A stretch of DNA of 5,702 nucleotides from Clostridia bacterium (GTDB lineage Bacteria > Bacillota_A > Clostridia > Oscillospirales > CAG-272). Location of the stretch: positions 1 through 5,702 of the forward strand of contig JAGBSQ010000248.1 in assembly GCA_017631775.1 (NCBI GenBank), in the 5' to 3' direction. The notes beneath the pieces were generated by a model. The model was not told the origin of the DNA. It saw only the letters and a list, made by a program, of their open reading frames with translations, and ran no database searches. The translations under genes were made by a program, and so were the position numbers. Of this stretch, positions 1 to 5,596 are shown piece by piece (positions within the stretch are counted from its first letter, which is position 1; each line of letters opens with the position of its first letter).

Positions 1-859
1 CTTTACCAACAGAACCGAAGAGTTCCATCTTTTCTTTAACGGTAGCCTTGATTGCTTCTACGCCGGGAGCGAGGAGCTTACGGGGGTCAAAGCCCTTGCC
101 GGAAAGATCCTTGCCTGCTTCAACGTATGCGCGGGTAGCAGCTGCAAATGCGAGCTGGCACTCGGTGTTAACGTTGATCTTGGAAACGCCAAGGGAGATT
201 GCCTTTTTGATCATTTCCTCGGGGATACCTGTACCGCCGTGGAGAACAAGAGGCATCTCGCCTACCTTTTCGGAAACTGCTGCGAGAGTCTCGAAAGAGA
301 GACCTTGCCAGTTTTCGGGGTACTTGCCGTGGATGTTACCAATGCCTGCTGCAAGCATGGTTACGCCAAGGTCAGCAATCATTTTGCACTCGTTGGGGTC
401 TGCGCATTCGCCCATACCAACAACGCCGTCTTCTTCGCCGCCGATGGAGCCAACTTCTGCTTCAAGGGAAAGACCCTTCTCTTCGCAAACTGCAACGAGT
501 TCCTTGGTCTTTGCAACGTTCTCTTCGATGGGATAGTGAGAACCGTCGAACATAATGGAAGAAAAGCCTGCTTCGATGCACTTATAGCACCCCTCATAGG
601 AGCCGTGGTCGAGGTGAAGCGCTACGGGAACGGTGATCTTGAGCTCATCGATCATAGCCTTTACCATATTGGTAACGGTGGTAAAGCCGCACATGTACTT
701 GCCTGCACCCTCGGAAACGCCGAGAATAACGGGAGAGTTGAGCTCTTGAGCGGTTTGAAGGATAGCCTTGGTCCACTCAAGGTTATTGATATTGAATTGA
801 CCTACTGCATAGTGACCAGCCTTTGCTTTGGTCAACATTTCTTTTGCCGAAACTAACAT
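1..859 (-). CDS. fba: Class II fructose-1,6-bisphosphate aldolase (3' end cut by window edge)
   Basis: Zinc-dependent aldolase of glycolysis and gluconeogenesis, cytoplasmic, interconverting fructose 1,6-bisphosphate with DHAP and glyceraldehyde 3-phosphate. Reading the minus strand from ATG at 859-857 gives 286 open codons to the edge, beginning MLVSAKEMLTKAKAGHYAVG. The class II core is visible: HLDHGS at residues 82-87 (catalytic Asp84, zinc ligand His85), LEAEVGSIGGEED at 132-144 (Glu135), GNIHGKYP at 174-181 (His177), LHGGTGIP at 206-213 (His207) and the substrate-binding KINVNTE motif further on. The family is usually about 285-310 residues and the visible end reads GSVGK, so probably only a few residues are missing. 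The start is supported by a strong Shine-Dalgarno (866-872) six bases upstream and a promoter at 898-926. The gene is divergent from the MATE gene. A related aldolase such as tagatose-bisphosphate aldolase cannot be fully excluded, but the motifs fit Fba. Confidence 0.96.
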   Translation of the reverse strand, partial: MLVSAKEMLTKAKAGHYAVGQFNINNLEWTKAILQTAQELNSPVILGVSEGAGKYMCGFTTVTNMVKAMIDELKITVPVALHLDHGSYEGCYKCIEAGFSSIMFDGSHYPIEENVAKTKELVAVCEEKGLSLEAEVGSIGGEEDGVVGMGECADPNECKMIADLGVTMLAAGIGNIHGKYPENWQGLSFETLAAVSEKVGEMPLVLHGGTGIPEEMIKKAISLGVSKINVNTECQLAFAAATRAYVEAGKDLSGKGFDPRKLLAPGVEAIKATVKEKMELFGSVGK

Positions 860-865
860 TTTAAG

Positions 866-872
866 TCCTCCT
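866..872 (-). promoter_or_regulatory. Ribosome binding site of fba
   Basis: The minus strand reads AGGAGGA here, ending six bases before the ATG at 859. It is a near-perfect anti-16S match and fixes the fba start. Confidence 0.9.
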
Positions 873-897
873 GGATTTTGTTCAATTAAACAATAAC

Positions 898-926
898 ATT
901 ATATACCAAAACGCAAAAAAAATCAA
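898..926 (-). promoter_or_regulatory. Sigma-A promoter of fba
   Basis: On the minus strand, TTGATT (926-921) and a perfect TATAAT (903-898) are separated by exactly 17 bases, about 40 nt upstream of the fba start codon. The spacer is T-rich. Transcription should begin near 890, giving a short leader of roughly 30 nt. The -35 box lies inside a 7-bp inverted repeat (AAATCAA 920-926, TTGATTT 935-941) that could be an operator. Confidence 0.8.
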
Positions 927-962
927 GCCTTTTTTTGATTTCTACAAAACTTTTATAAATTT

Positions 963-992
963 TTGATGATGTGACCAAAAACACGGCATACT
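963..992 (+). promoter_or_regulatory. Candidate weak promoter of the MATE gene
   Basis: TTGATG (963-968) and CATACT (987-992) each match four of six sigma-A consensus bases, separated by 18 bases. Transcription would begin near 999. The match is poor, and other T-rich placements nearby are possible. It is listed because the gene is the first on its strand in the window and needs a promoter in this gap. Confidence 0.3.
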
Positions 993-1017
993 ACACTCGT
1001 ATTTTGTAGAAGTATGC

Positions 1018-1022
1018 GAGGT
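1018..1022 (+). promoter_or_regulatory. Ribosome binding site supporting the TTG start of the MATE gene
   Basis: GAGGT lies seven bases before TTG at 1030. The only nearby ATG (1057) has no comparable purine-rich site before it, so this site decides the start. It directly abuts the 3' arm of the inverted repeat 986-992/1011-1017. Confidence 0.65.
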
Positions 1023-1029
1023 AAAACGG

Positions 1030-2355
1030 TTGGAAAATGATGTAAGATATCAAAAAATGACACAATCCCCCGTAGGAAAAACGATTTTGGAGCTTTCGCT
1101 CCCCAACACGGTGGGGCTTTTGGTGATCGCAGCATATTCTTTGGCGGACTCGTTTTTTGTTTCGCGCTTGGTAACTGCGGCAGGGGCGGCCATTGGCGTG
1201 GTATTCCCTCTCCCGGTCCTTTTGCAAGCCGTGGGATATACCTTGGGTCTTGGTGCCGGCAGTCGGCTCTCTCGCGCGCTTGGAAAAAGAGATAGAGAGA
1301 CGGCATCGCGCCTCTCGGCAAGTGCTATTTTGTGGTCGCTGATTTTGGGGTGTGCCATTGCCGCCTTAGGACTTTGGCAAGAAGAGGCACTCCTTGTCGT
1401 TTTTGGCGCTTCGCGCGAGATTATTGGCATTGCACGCGCATACCTGACACCGCTTTTGTGGGCGGCTCCCGCTATGTGTGTCACCTTTGTGGTCAGCCAG
1501 CTTTTGCGCGCCGAAGGACTTGCCACCTACTCGATGATGGGTCTTGCCGTGGGAAGTGTTTGCAACATCATTCTTGACCCACTTTTGATATCAAAGCTTG
1601 ATATGGGCATTGCAGGGGCTTCGACCGCAACGCTTATCAGCCAAATTGTGAGTGCCTTGATTCTGCTTTCGGCTTATGTTTTTCGCAAAAGCACACTCCG
1701 ACCACTCGCGCATTTCCGATTTGGAACTCTATTTTTGTTTGGAAAGATATTTGTAACGGGTCTCCCTTCTCTTTTTCGGCAAGGACTTGCGGGGGTTGCC
1801 ACCATTCTCATCAATCATGCGGCAAAAGAATACTCCGACGCGGCGGTGTTGGCGCTCTCTTTGGTGGCGCGCGTGTTCCTTTTGGTGTTCAGCCTTTGCC
1901 TTGGCATTGGTCAAGGCATGATGCCCGTTGTGGGATACAGCCACGGTGCGGGAAATAAAAAACGGCAAGAAGATGCCTACCGCTTTGCCGTGCGGCTTTC
2001 GAGTGCGGTAATGTTTGGTGTCTCTATTCCTCTCCTTATTTGGGCACCAGAGGTGATTGCTCTGTTTCGAAATGACAGCGAGGTCATCAAAATTGGGGTG
2101 TTTGCTTTGCGTGCACAATGTGCAATCCTCTTTACACACGGGCTTGTGACCTGCACCATTCTCTATTTGCAAGCGGTTGGGCGTGCATTCCTCGGCACCG
2201 TTCTCGCCGCCGCGCGGCAAGGTTTTTTCTTTTTGCCGCTCGTGTTCCTTTTACCAATGAAATTCGGGTTGCTTGGGTTGTGTTTGGCACAGCCAATATC
2301 GGATGCCTTGACGTTTTTGTTTGCGTGGGGGATAAAGAAAAGGAAGATGAATTGA
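1030..2355 (+). CDS. MATE family efflux transporter
   Basis: Integral membrane antiporter of the MATE family (NorM/MepA/DinF-like), expected to export cationic drugs, dyes or metabolites using a Na+ or H+ gradient; the substrate cannot be read from sequence. The protein is 441 residues, the usual MATE length, with about twelve hydrophobic segments. Family hallmarks include the N-terminal pattern KMTQSPVGKTILELSLP with Pro25 and acidic Asp40 in TM1 (LADSFFV), and the two loop motifs of the duplicated halves: GLGAGSRLSRALGKRDRETA (residues 73-92) and GIGQGMMPVVGYSHGAGN (292-309). The start is TTG at 1030: the GAGGT site fits it, and residues 2-10 align with the usual short N-terminal lead of clostridial MATE proteins. 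ATG at 1057 is the alternative, giving 432 residues. The usual Gly after FV in TM1 is Ser here (FVSRL). Monocistronic and convergent with the BspA-like gene. Function class is confident; subfamily is not. Confidence 0.93.
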   Translation: MENDVRYQKMTQSPVGKTILELSLPNTVGLLVIAAYSLADSFFVSRLVTAAGAAIGVVFPLPVLLQAVGYTLGLGAGSRLSRALGKRDRETASRLSASAILWSLILGCAIAALGLWQEEALLVVFGASREIIGIARAYLTPLLWAAPAMCVTFVVSQLLRAEGLATYSMMGLAVGSVCNIILDPLLISKLDMGIAGASTATLISQIVSALILLSAYVFRKSTLRPLAHFRFGTLFLFGKIFVTGLPSLFRQGLAGVATILINHAAKEYSDAAVLALSLVARVFLLVFSLCLGIGQGMMPVVGYSHGAGNKKRQEDAYRFAVRLSSAVMFGVSIPLLIWAPEVIALFRNDSEVIKIGVFALRAQCAILFTHGLVTCTILYLQAVGRAFLGTVLAAARQGFFFLPLVFLLPMKFGLLGLCLAQPISDALTFLFAWGIKKRKMN

Positions 2356-2415
2356 AATTGTGGGGGTGAGTCACATTCTTTCTTTTTTTGAAAGCGGTAA
2401 GCGTTTGTGCTCGCA

Positions 2416-2462
2416 GGCTCCTTCCACCGCTATCGCGGTCCCCCTCCCTCCCGGAGGGAGGC
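2416..2462. repeat. Compact palindromic REP/MITE-like intergenic element
   Basis: A GC-rich, highly structured 47-bp stretch in otherwise AT-rich spacer. GGCTCCTTCC (2416-2425) can pair with GGAGGGAGGC (2453-2462) with one mismatch and one wobble. Between them, ACCGC-TATC-GCGGT (2426-2439) forms a hairpin. CCTCCCTCC (2443-2451) is also the exact reverse complement of GGAGGGAGG (2453-2461). The right arm thus has two competing partners. From memory it resembles short palindromic repeats scattered between genes in gut Clostridia genomes, but only one copy lies in this window, so repeat status is inference. It might also help end transcription of the MATE gene, though no T-run follows it. Confidence 0.5.
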
Positions 2463-2488
2463 TTATGTAGAGTCGCTCAAACATAGAA

Positions 2489-2512
2489 AGCGAGCCGCAA
2501 ATGCGGCTCGCT
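2489..2512. terminator. Rho-independent, probably bidirectional terminator
   Basis: AGCGAGCCGC (2489-2498) and GCGGCTCGCT (2503-2512) form a perfect 10-bp stem around a four-base loop (AAAT). On the minus strand it starts seven bases beyond the BspA-like stop codon and is followed by TTTCTATGTTT. On the plus strand it is followed by GGTGTTTTATT, and could also stop transcripts from the MATE gene that ends at 2355. Neither T-tract is ideal, but the stem is strong and the position between two converging genes is typical. Confidence 0.82.
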
Positions 2513-2518
2513 GGTGTT

Positions 2519-4063
2519 TTATTCGTTACGGTTCCAAAAATACTTGTTGTAGGTATCCGTCAAGTATTGTGCCGCGGTTGCAGAATCTGAAAGGTCAGCG
2601 GCAGAGAATTCCGTGCCGCTTGTGGCGGTTGGAATTGATGCGCACCACCAATCATCAGGGATGGCAAAACTTACATCTGTAAGGTTAGAACAGCCAAGGA
2701 ACGCACGGTAGCCAATACAGGTGACCGAGTTACCAATCGTTACACTTGTAAGACCGGTGCAATCGCTGAAAGCAAGATCACCGATGGTGGTTACAGAGTC
2801 GGAAATTGTTACGCTCGTAAGGCTCTTACATCCAGTAAACGCACTCTGGCCGATGCTGGTGACCGAGTTGGGAATCGTTATGCTAGTCAAACTAAAACAG
2901 TAATGGAAGGTGTGATCACTAATCTCGGTAACAGAAGAGGAAAGAATTACGTTATTCAGGTTATCGCAATCGGTAAACGCTGCCCTACCAATGTTTGTAA
3001 CCGAGTCCGGAATCGTTACACTTGTAAGGCTATCGCAATTATAGAACGCATATTCACCAATACTAACAACCGTGTCGGGAATCGTTACACTCATAAGATT
3101 GGTGCAAAAGTAGAACACATAATCACCGATGTTGATAAGTGAGGCTGGGATGGTTACATTTGCAAGACCGTCGCAATTATTAAATGCACCCTCTCCAATG
3201 TTGGTGACCGTATCGGGGACCTCTATGTCCATAAGGCTCTTTGCATCGGAAAATGCCCACTCTCCAATGGTAGTCACCGTGTTTGGAACAACAAAAGTCT
3301 CATCGGTTTTGCCGGTTGCATAAAGAATCAATACTGTTCCGTCTTTGGTATAAAGATTTCCGTTAATGGATTGATACGATTCATTATTTTTATCGACTTC
3401 AACATTCGCAAGCTTTAAGCAATATTGGAACGCATACTCTCCGATGGTATTCACAGACTTACCAATCATTACGCTTTCAAGATTACTACAATATTCAAAC
3501 GAAGCTCTGCCGATATCGGTGACCGAATTGGGAATTTTTACGCTCGTAAGGCTTGTGCACTTGTAAAATGCGAAATCGCCAATGCGGGGGACCGAATTAG
3601 GAATCGTTACATCCGTAAGGTTGGAGCAATATGCGAATGCACTATTGCCGATATTGGTGACAGAATTTGCAAGCGTTACACTTGTAAGGTTTGTACACTC
3701 GCGAAACGCGGCATTATCAATGCTTGTAACCGAGTTGGGAATGGTTACGCTTGTAATGCCAATACACTGATAAAACGCAGAATTGCCGATGCCTGTGACT
3801 TTGTAGCCATCAATGCTATCGCCAATATAGATAACACTATCGTCACAGGTTCCAATACCTGTGATGGTACAAGTTTTACCATCACCATTCACTTCATACT
3901 CAAGACCTTCGCTTGGAAGATGTGTTTCTTCCGGAGCTGTTGTGGTTGTTTCTTCCGGCGTTGTGACGGTCGCTTCTGCCCATGGCAACCGCGGCATCTC
4001 GCAGGAACTGAACGCACAAATAAATATAATGATAAACGCAAATAGACATAAAACCTTTTTCAT
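2519..4063 (-). CDS. BspA-like leucine-rich repeat (LRR_5) surface lipoprotein
   Basis: Predicted exported lipoprotein of 514 residues. It starts with a short basic end (MKK) and a hydrophobic core, then AFSSC with Cys21 as the likely lipidated residue; Phe at -3 makes the lipobox atypical. A Thr/Glu/Pro-rich linker (about 30-53) follows. The rest is a BspA-type repeat domain (LRR_5 type): an N-cap ending AFYQC (residue 100), five 23-residue repeats (101-215), an island containing GNLYTKDGTVLILYATGK (216-274), eight more repeats (275-458), and a C-terminal cap rich in Trp and Tyr ending YNKYFWNRNE. The repeat consensus is xxLTSVTIPxSVTxIGxxAFxxC. Relatives are found on commensals and some protists and are linked to adhesion or host and matrix binding; the ligand here is unknown. 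The start has GGAAGGG (4076-4070) six bases upstream and a consensus promoter (4105-4133). The gene is monocistronic with a terminator at 2489-2512. Confidence 0.93.
   Translation of the reverse strand: MKKVLCLFAFIIIFICAFSSCEMPRLPWAEATVTTPEETTTTAPEETHLPSEGLEYEVNGDGKTCTITGIGTCDDSVIYIGDSIDGYKVTGIGNSAFYQCIGITSVTIPNSVTSIDNAAFRECTNLTSVTLANSVTNIGNSAFAYCSNLTDVTIPNSVPRIGDFAFYKCTSLTSVKIPNSVTDIGRASFEYCSNLESVMIGKSVNTIGEYAFQYCLKLANVEVDKNNESYQSINGNLYTKDGTVLILYATGKTDETFVVPNTVTTIGEWAFSDAKSLMDIEVPDTVTNIGEGAFNNCDGLANVTIPASLINIGDYVFYFCTNLMSVTIPDTVVSIGEYAFYNCDSLTSVTIPDSVTNIGRAAFTDCDNLNNVILSSSVTEISDHTFHYCFSLTSITIPNSVTSIGQSAFTGCKSLTSVTISDSVTTIGDLAFSDCTGLTSVTIGNSVTCIGYRAFLGCSNLTDVSFAIPDDWWCASIPTATSGTEFSAADLSDSATAAQYLTDTYNKYFWNRNE
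2690..3763 (-). repeat. In-phase 69-bp tandem repeat array encoding LRR_5 units
   Basis: Thirteen 69-bp units lie inside the BspA-like gene: five at 3419-3763 and eight at 2690-3241, split by the 177-bp island at 3242-3418. Every unit is exactly 23 codons, without indels. Units are diverged but keep local identities; for example the same 18 bases (AATCGTTACACTTGTAAG on the plus strand) occur at 2735-2752 and 3011-3028, exactly four units (276 bp) apart. Confidence 0.88.
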
Positions 4064-4069
4064 TTTTGA

Positions 4070-4076
4070 CCCTTCC
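4070..4076 (-). promoter_or_regulatory. Ribosome binding site of the BspA-like gene
   Basis: The minus strand reads GGAAGGG, six bases before the ATG at 4063. It is purine-rich and correctly spaced, and it supports the start that yields the signal peptide. Confidence 0.7.
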
Positions 4077-4104
4077 TTTCTTTGAATAGATAGAAGATAG
4101 TAGC

Positions 4105-4133
4105 ATTATAGCAAAATTCTTGCTTTTTGTCAA
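4105..4133 (-). promoter_or_regulatory. Perfect-consensus sigma-A promoter of the BspA-like gene
   Basis: On the minus strand, TTGACA (4133-4128) and TATAAT (4110-4105) are separated by exactly 17 bases, matching consensus at all twelve positions. Transcription should start near 4098, giving a leader of about 35 nt. The TGA stop of the radical SAM gene (4132-4130) lies inside the -35 box. The spacer includes AGCAA/TTGCT, a 5-bp inverted repeat. Confidence 0.9.
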
Positions 4134-5566
4134 CGCAAAAATGCGGGTGGGTTCTTGTTCTCGTGCTGAGAGAAGTCTGCCGAGAGCATTTCTTTCAGTT
4201 TTGCAACGTCCAGGTCGGAAATCGCTTCCTCGGCATATGCCAAGAGATAGCGGAAGGCATCGGGTTGAGAGATGCGTTGCAGGGGGCGATTGTCCTTCTC
4301 CTCTAAATAGAGGCTGAGTCCCTCCCAAAAGCCAAAAGGTGACGGCATCAGGGGCGTGAGATACCACAAAGCGTGTGCAAAGCGGCCGCTCTCGAGGTAG
4401 CGGTCAAGCACCTCGGCGATGTGCGTCAAACGTTGCATTTCCTCATATTTTATCCACTTGCTTTGCAGAACCGTATAAGGCGCTACAGGGAGATAGCGGT
4501 ATTCGTACTCTTCTGCCCTCTCTCGCAGCTCTGTGCCGTAAAGGAGCTTGAGAAAACCGAGCTGCAGCATATCCGAGGAGCCATAGGCATCGTCAAAAGA
4601 TTTTGCAAAAGACGTATAATCCTCATACGGAAGTCCTGCAATGAGGTCAAGGTGAACGTGGACGTTGCCGACCTCGCGAATGCGCCTTGCGGCACCGATT
4701 ACCTTATGTGCATCGATGTGGCGCGACGAAGCGGCAAGCGTCTTTTCATTTGTGCTTTGCAGGCCGATTTCAAGCTGTACCTTTCCCTTGGGAAAACGGG
4801 AAAGAATGTTGAAACTTTCTTCGTTGAGGAGTGTGGCGCAGATTTCGAAATGATAGCTTTTTGTGTATTTTGGATCAAGAAGTGCCTGCCAAATTGCATT
4901 TGCGCGCTTAACATCGGCATTGAAGGTGCGGTCAACAAATTTGCTGACCTTGCAGTTGGTTTGGATCTTTTCAAAAGTTAGAAGCTCCTCAAGGGTTTGC
5001 TCTACACTCTTAAAGCGCACACCGTGGGTTGCTGATGAGAGGCAATACGCGCAGGAATAGGGGCAACCGCGCGAGGATTCGTAATAAAGAATACCACCGG
5101 TTTCCTCTCCCTCGCGGTAATGTACACCGGCATCGGCAAAGGTAACGGCATCACCGCCCGAAATGCGGGGATAGTCTCTTCCCTCTTTTATTGCTTGGCA
5201 AAGGGATAGCATGGCTTCCTCGCCCTCGCCGCGCACGATGGCATCTATCCAAGAGGAACCCTCAAAGCGTTCCAATCCATAAGAGACCTCGGGGCCGCCA
5301 AGTACGATTTTGCTCTTTGGCAACAAGCTTTTCAGCGTTTGGGCAAGGGTGAGCATGGGTTCAATGTTCCAAATATAAGTGGAAAAACCGTAAATATCGG
5401 CGTTTTCGCGATAAAGATGCTCCAAAATGTGGGCGGTACGGTCGCGGAGTGTATGTTCTACCAATACGACCTCAAAGCCTGCCCTCTCAAGAGGCTCGCG
5501 CAAGCATCGAATTGCCAAATTTGTATGTGAAAAAGAGCCGTTGATGGCAAACAGTACAATCTTCAT
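4130..5566 (-). CDS. B12-binding-domain/radical SAM protein, DUF4080 type
   Basis: A 478-residue cytoplasmic iron-sulfur enzyme of unknown reaction. Residues 1-130 look like a Rossmann-type cobalamin-binding domain: MKIVLFAINGSFSHTNLA at the start, GFSTYIWNIEP (60-70), GGPEVSY (90-96) and VRGEGEE (111-117). No DxHxxG motif is visible, so any cobalamin would not bind in the His-on mode. The radical SAM barrel carries ESSRGCPYSCAYC with Cys168, Cys172 and Cys175 (CxxxCxxC) to hold the 4Fe-4S cluster and cleave SAM. FVDRTFN (210-216), EIGLQS (266-271) and DLIAGLPYED follow, as in this superfamily. The C-terminal part (about 340-478) matches my memory of the DUF4080 domain and has no known function. 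The start is supported by AAGGAGG (5580-5574) seven bases upstream. It follows an unidentified gene by 30 nt and is probably co-transcribed with it. The length is normal and the gene appears intact. The substrate is unknown. Confidence 0.9.
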   Translation of the reverse strand: MKIVLFAINGSFSHTNLAIRCLREPLERAGFEVVLVEHTLRDRTAHILEHLYRENADIYGFSTYIWNIEPMLTLAQTLKSLLPKSKIVLGGPEVSYGLERFEGSSWIDAIVRGEGEEAMLSLCQAIKEGRDYPRISGGDAVTFADAGVHYREGEETGGILYYESSRGCPYSCAYCLSSATHGVRFKSVEQTLEELLTFEKIQTNCKVSKFVDRTFNADVKRANAIWQALLDPKYTKSYHFEICATLLNEESFNILSRFPKGKVQLEIGLQSTNEKTLAASSRHIDAHKVIGAARRIREVGNVHVHLDLIAGLPYEDYTSFAKSFDDAYGSSDMLQLGFLKLLYGTELRERAEEYEYRYLPVAPYTVLQSKWIKYEEMQRLTHIAEVLDRYLESGRFAHALWYLTPLMPSPFGFWEGLSLYLEEKDNRPLQRISQPDAFRYLLAYAEEAISDLDVAKLKEMLSADFSQHENKNPPAFLR

Positions 5567-5573
5567 GCGCTCC

Positions 5574-5580
5574 CCTCCTT
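5574..5580 (-). promoter_or_regulatory. Ribosome binding site of the radical SAM gene
   Basis: The minus strand reads AAGGAGG, seven bases before the ATG at 5566. It is a perfect Shine-Dalgarno within the 30-nt gap to the preceding gene, as expected inside an operon. Confidence 0.9.
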
Positions 5581-5596
5581 TCCATTTTCTTTGCTT

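Larger units (their letters stand above)
860..1029. other. Divergent intergenic region between fba and the MATE gene
   Basis: This AT-rich 170-bp gap carries the control signals for both flanking genes. It holds the fba RBS and promoter, and three inverted-repeat pairs: AAATCAA/TTGATTT (920-926, 935-941), TTCTACAAAA/TTTTGTAGAA (940-949, 1002-1011) and GCATACT/AGTATGC (986-992, 1011-1017). A weak plus-strand promoter for the MATE gene may be TTGATG (963-968) with CATACT (987-992), spacer 18. I see no small ORF or RNA gene here. Confidence 0.6.

Noticed and set aside
239..856. Plus-strand open frame of 205 codons opposite the aldolase
   Set aside because: It is the antisense shadow of fba, whose minus-strand reading has full family motifs, a strong ribosome site and a promoter. 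The plus-strand product looks like no known protein.
1729..2220. Minus-strand open frame of 163 codons inside the MATE gene
   Set aside because: Antisense shadow; the product is rich in His, Lys and Arg with no domain pattern, while the plus strand encodes a continuous 12-segment transporter.
2378..2394. CTTTC-T7-GAAAG as a terminator for the MATE gene
   Set aside because: The stem is only five weak base pairs and the T-run is in the loop rather than after the stem. The hairpin at 2489-2512 is a much better candidate.
2690..3763. Possible CRISPR array, because of regular repeats
   Set aside because: The units are coding, diverged along their full length, exactly 23 codons long and have no repeat/spacer division; no cas genes are present.
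3425..4045. Plus-strand open frame of 206 codons with regular repeats
   Set aside because: Its periodicity is the complement of the 69-bp LRR_5 array; repeats with no stops in one antisense frame keep that frame open. It has no good ribosome site, and the minus-strand gene is clearly real.
4110..4128. AGCAA/TTGCT followed by T-run as a plus-strand terminator
   Set aside because: There is no plus-strand gene upstream, the stem is five base pairs, and the sequence is explained by the minus-strand promoter spacer and -35 box.
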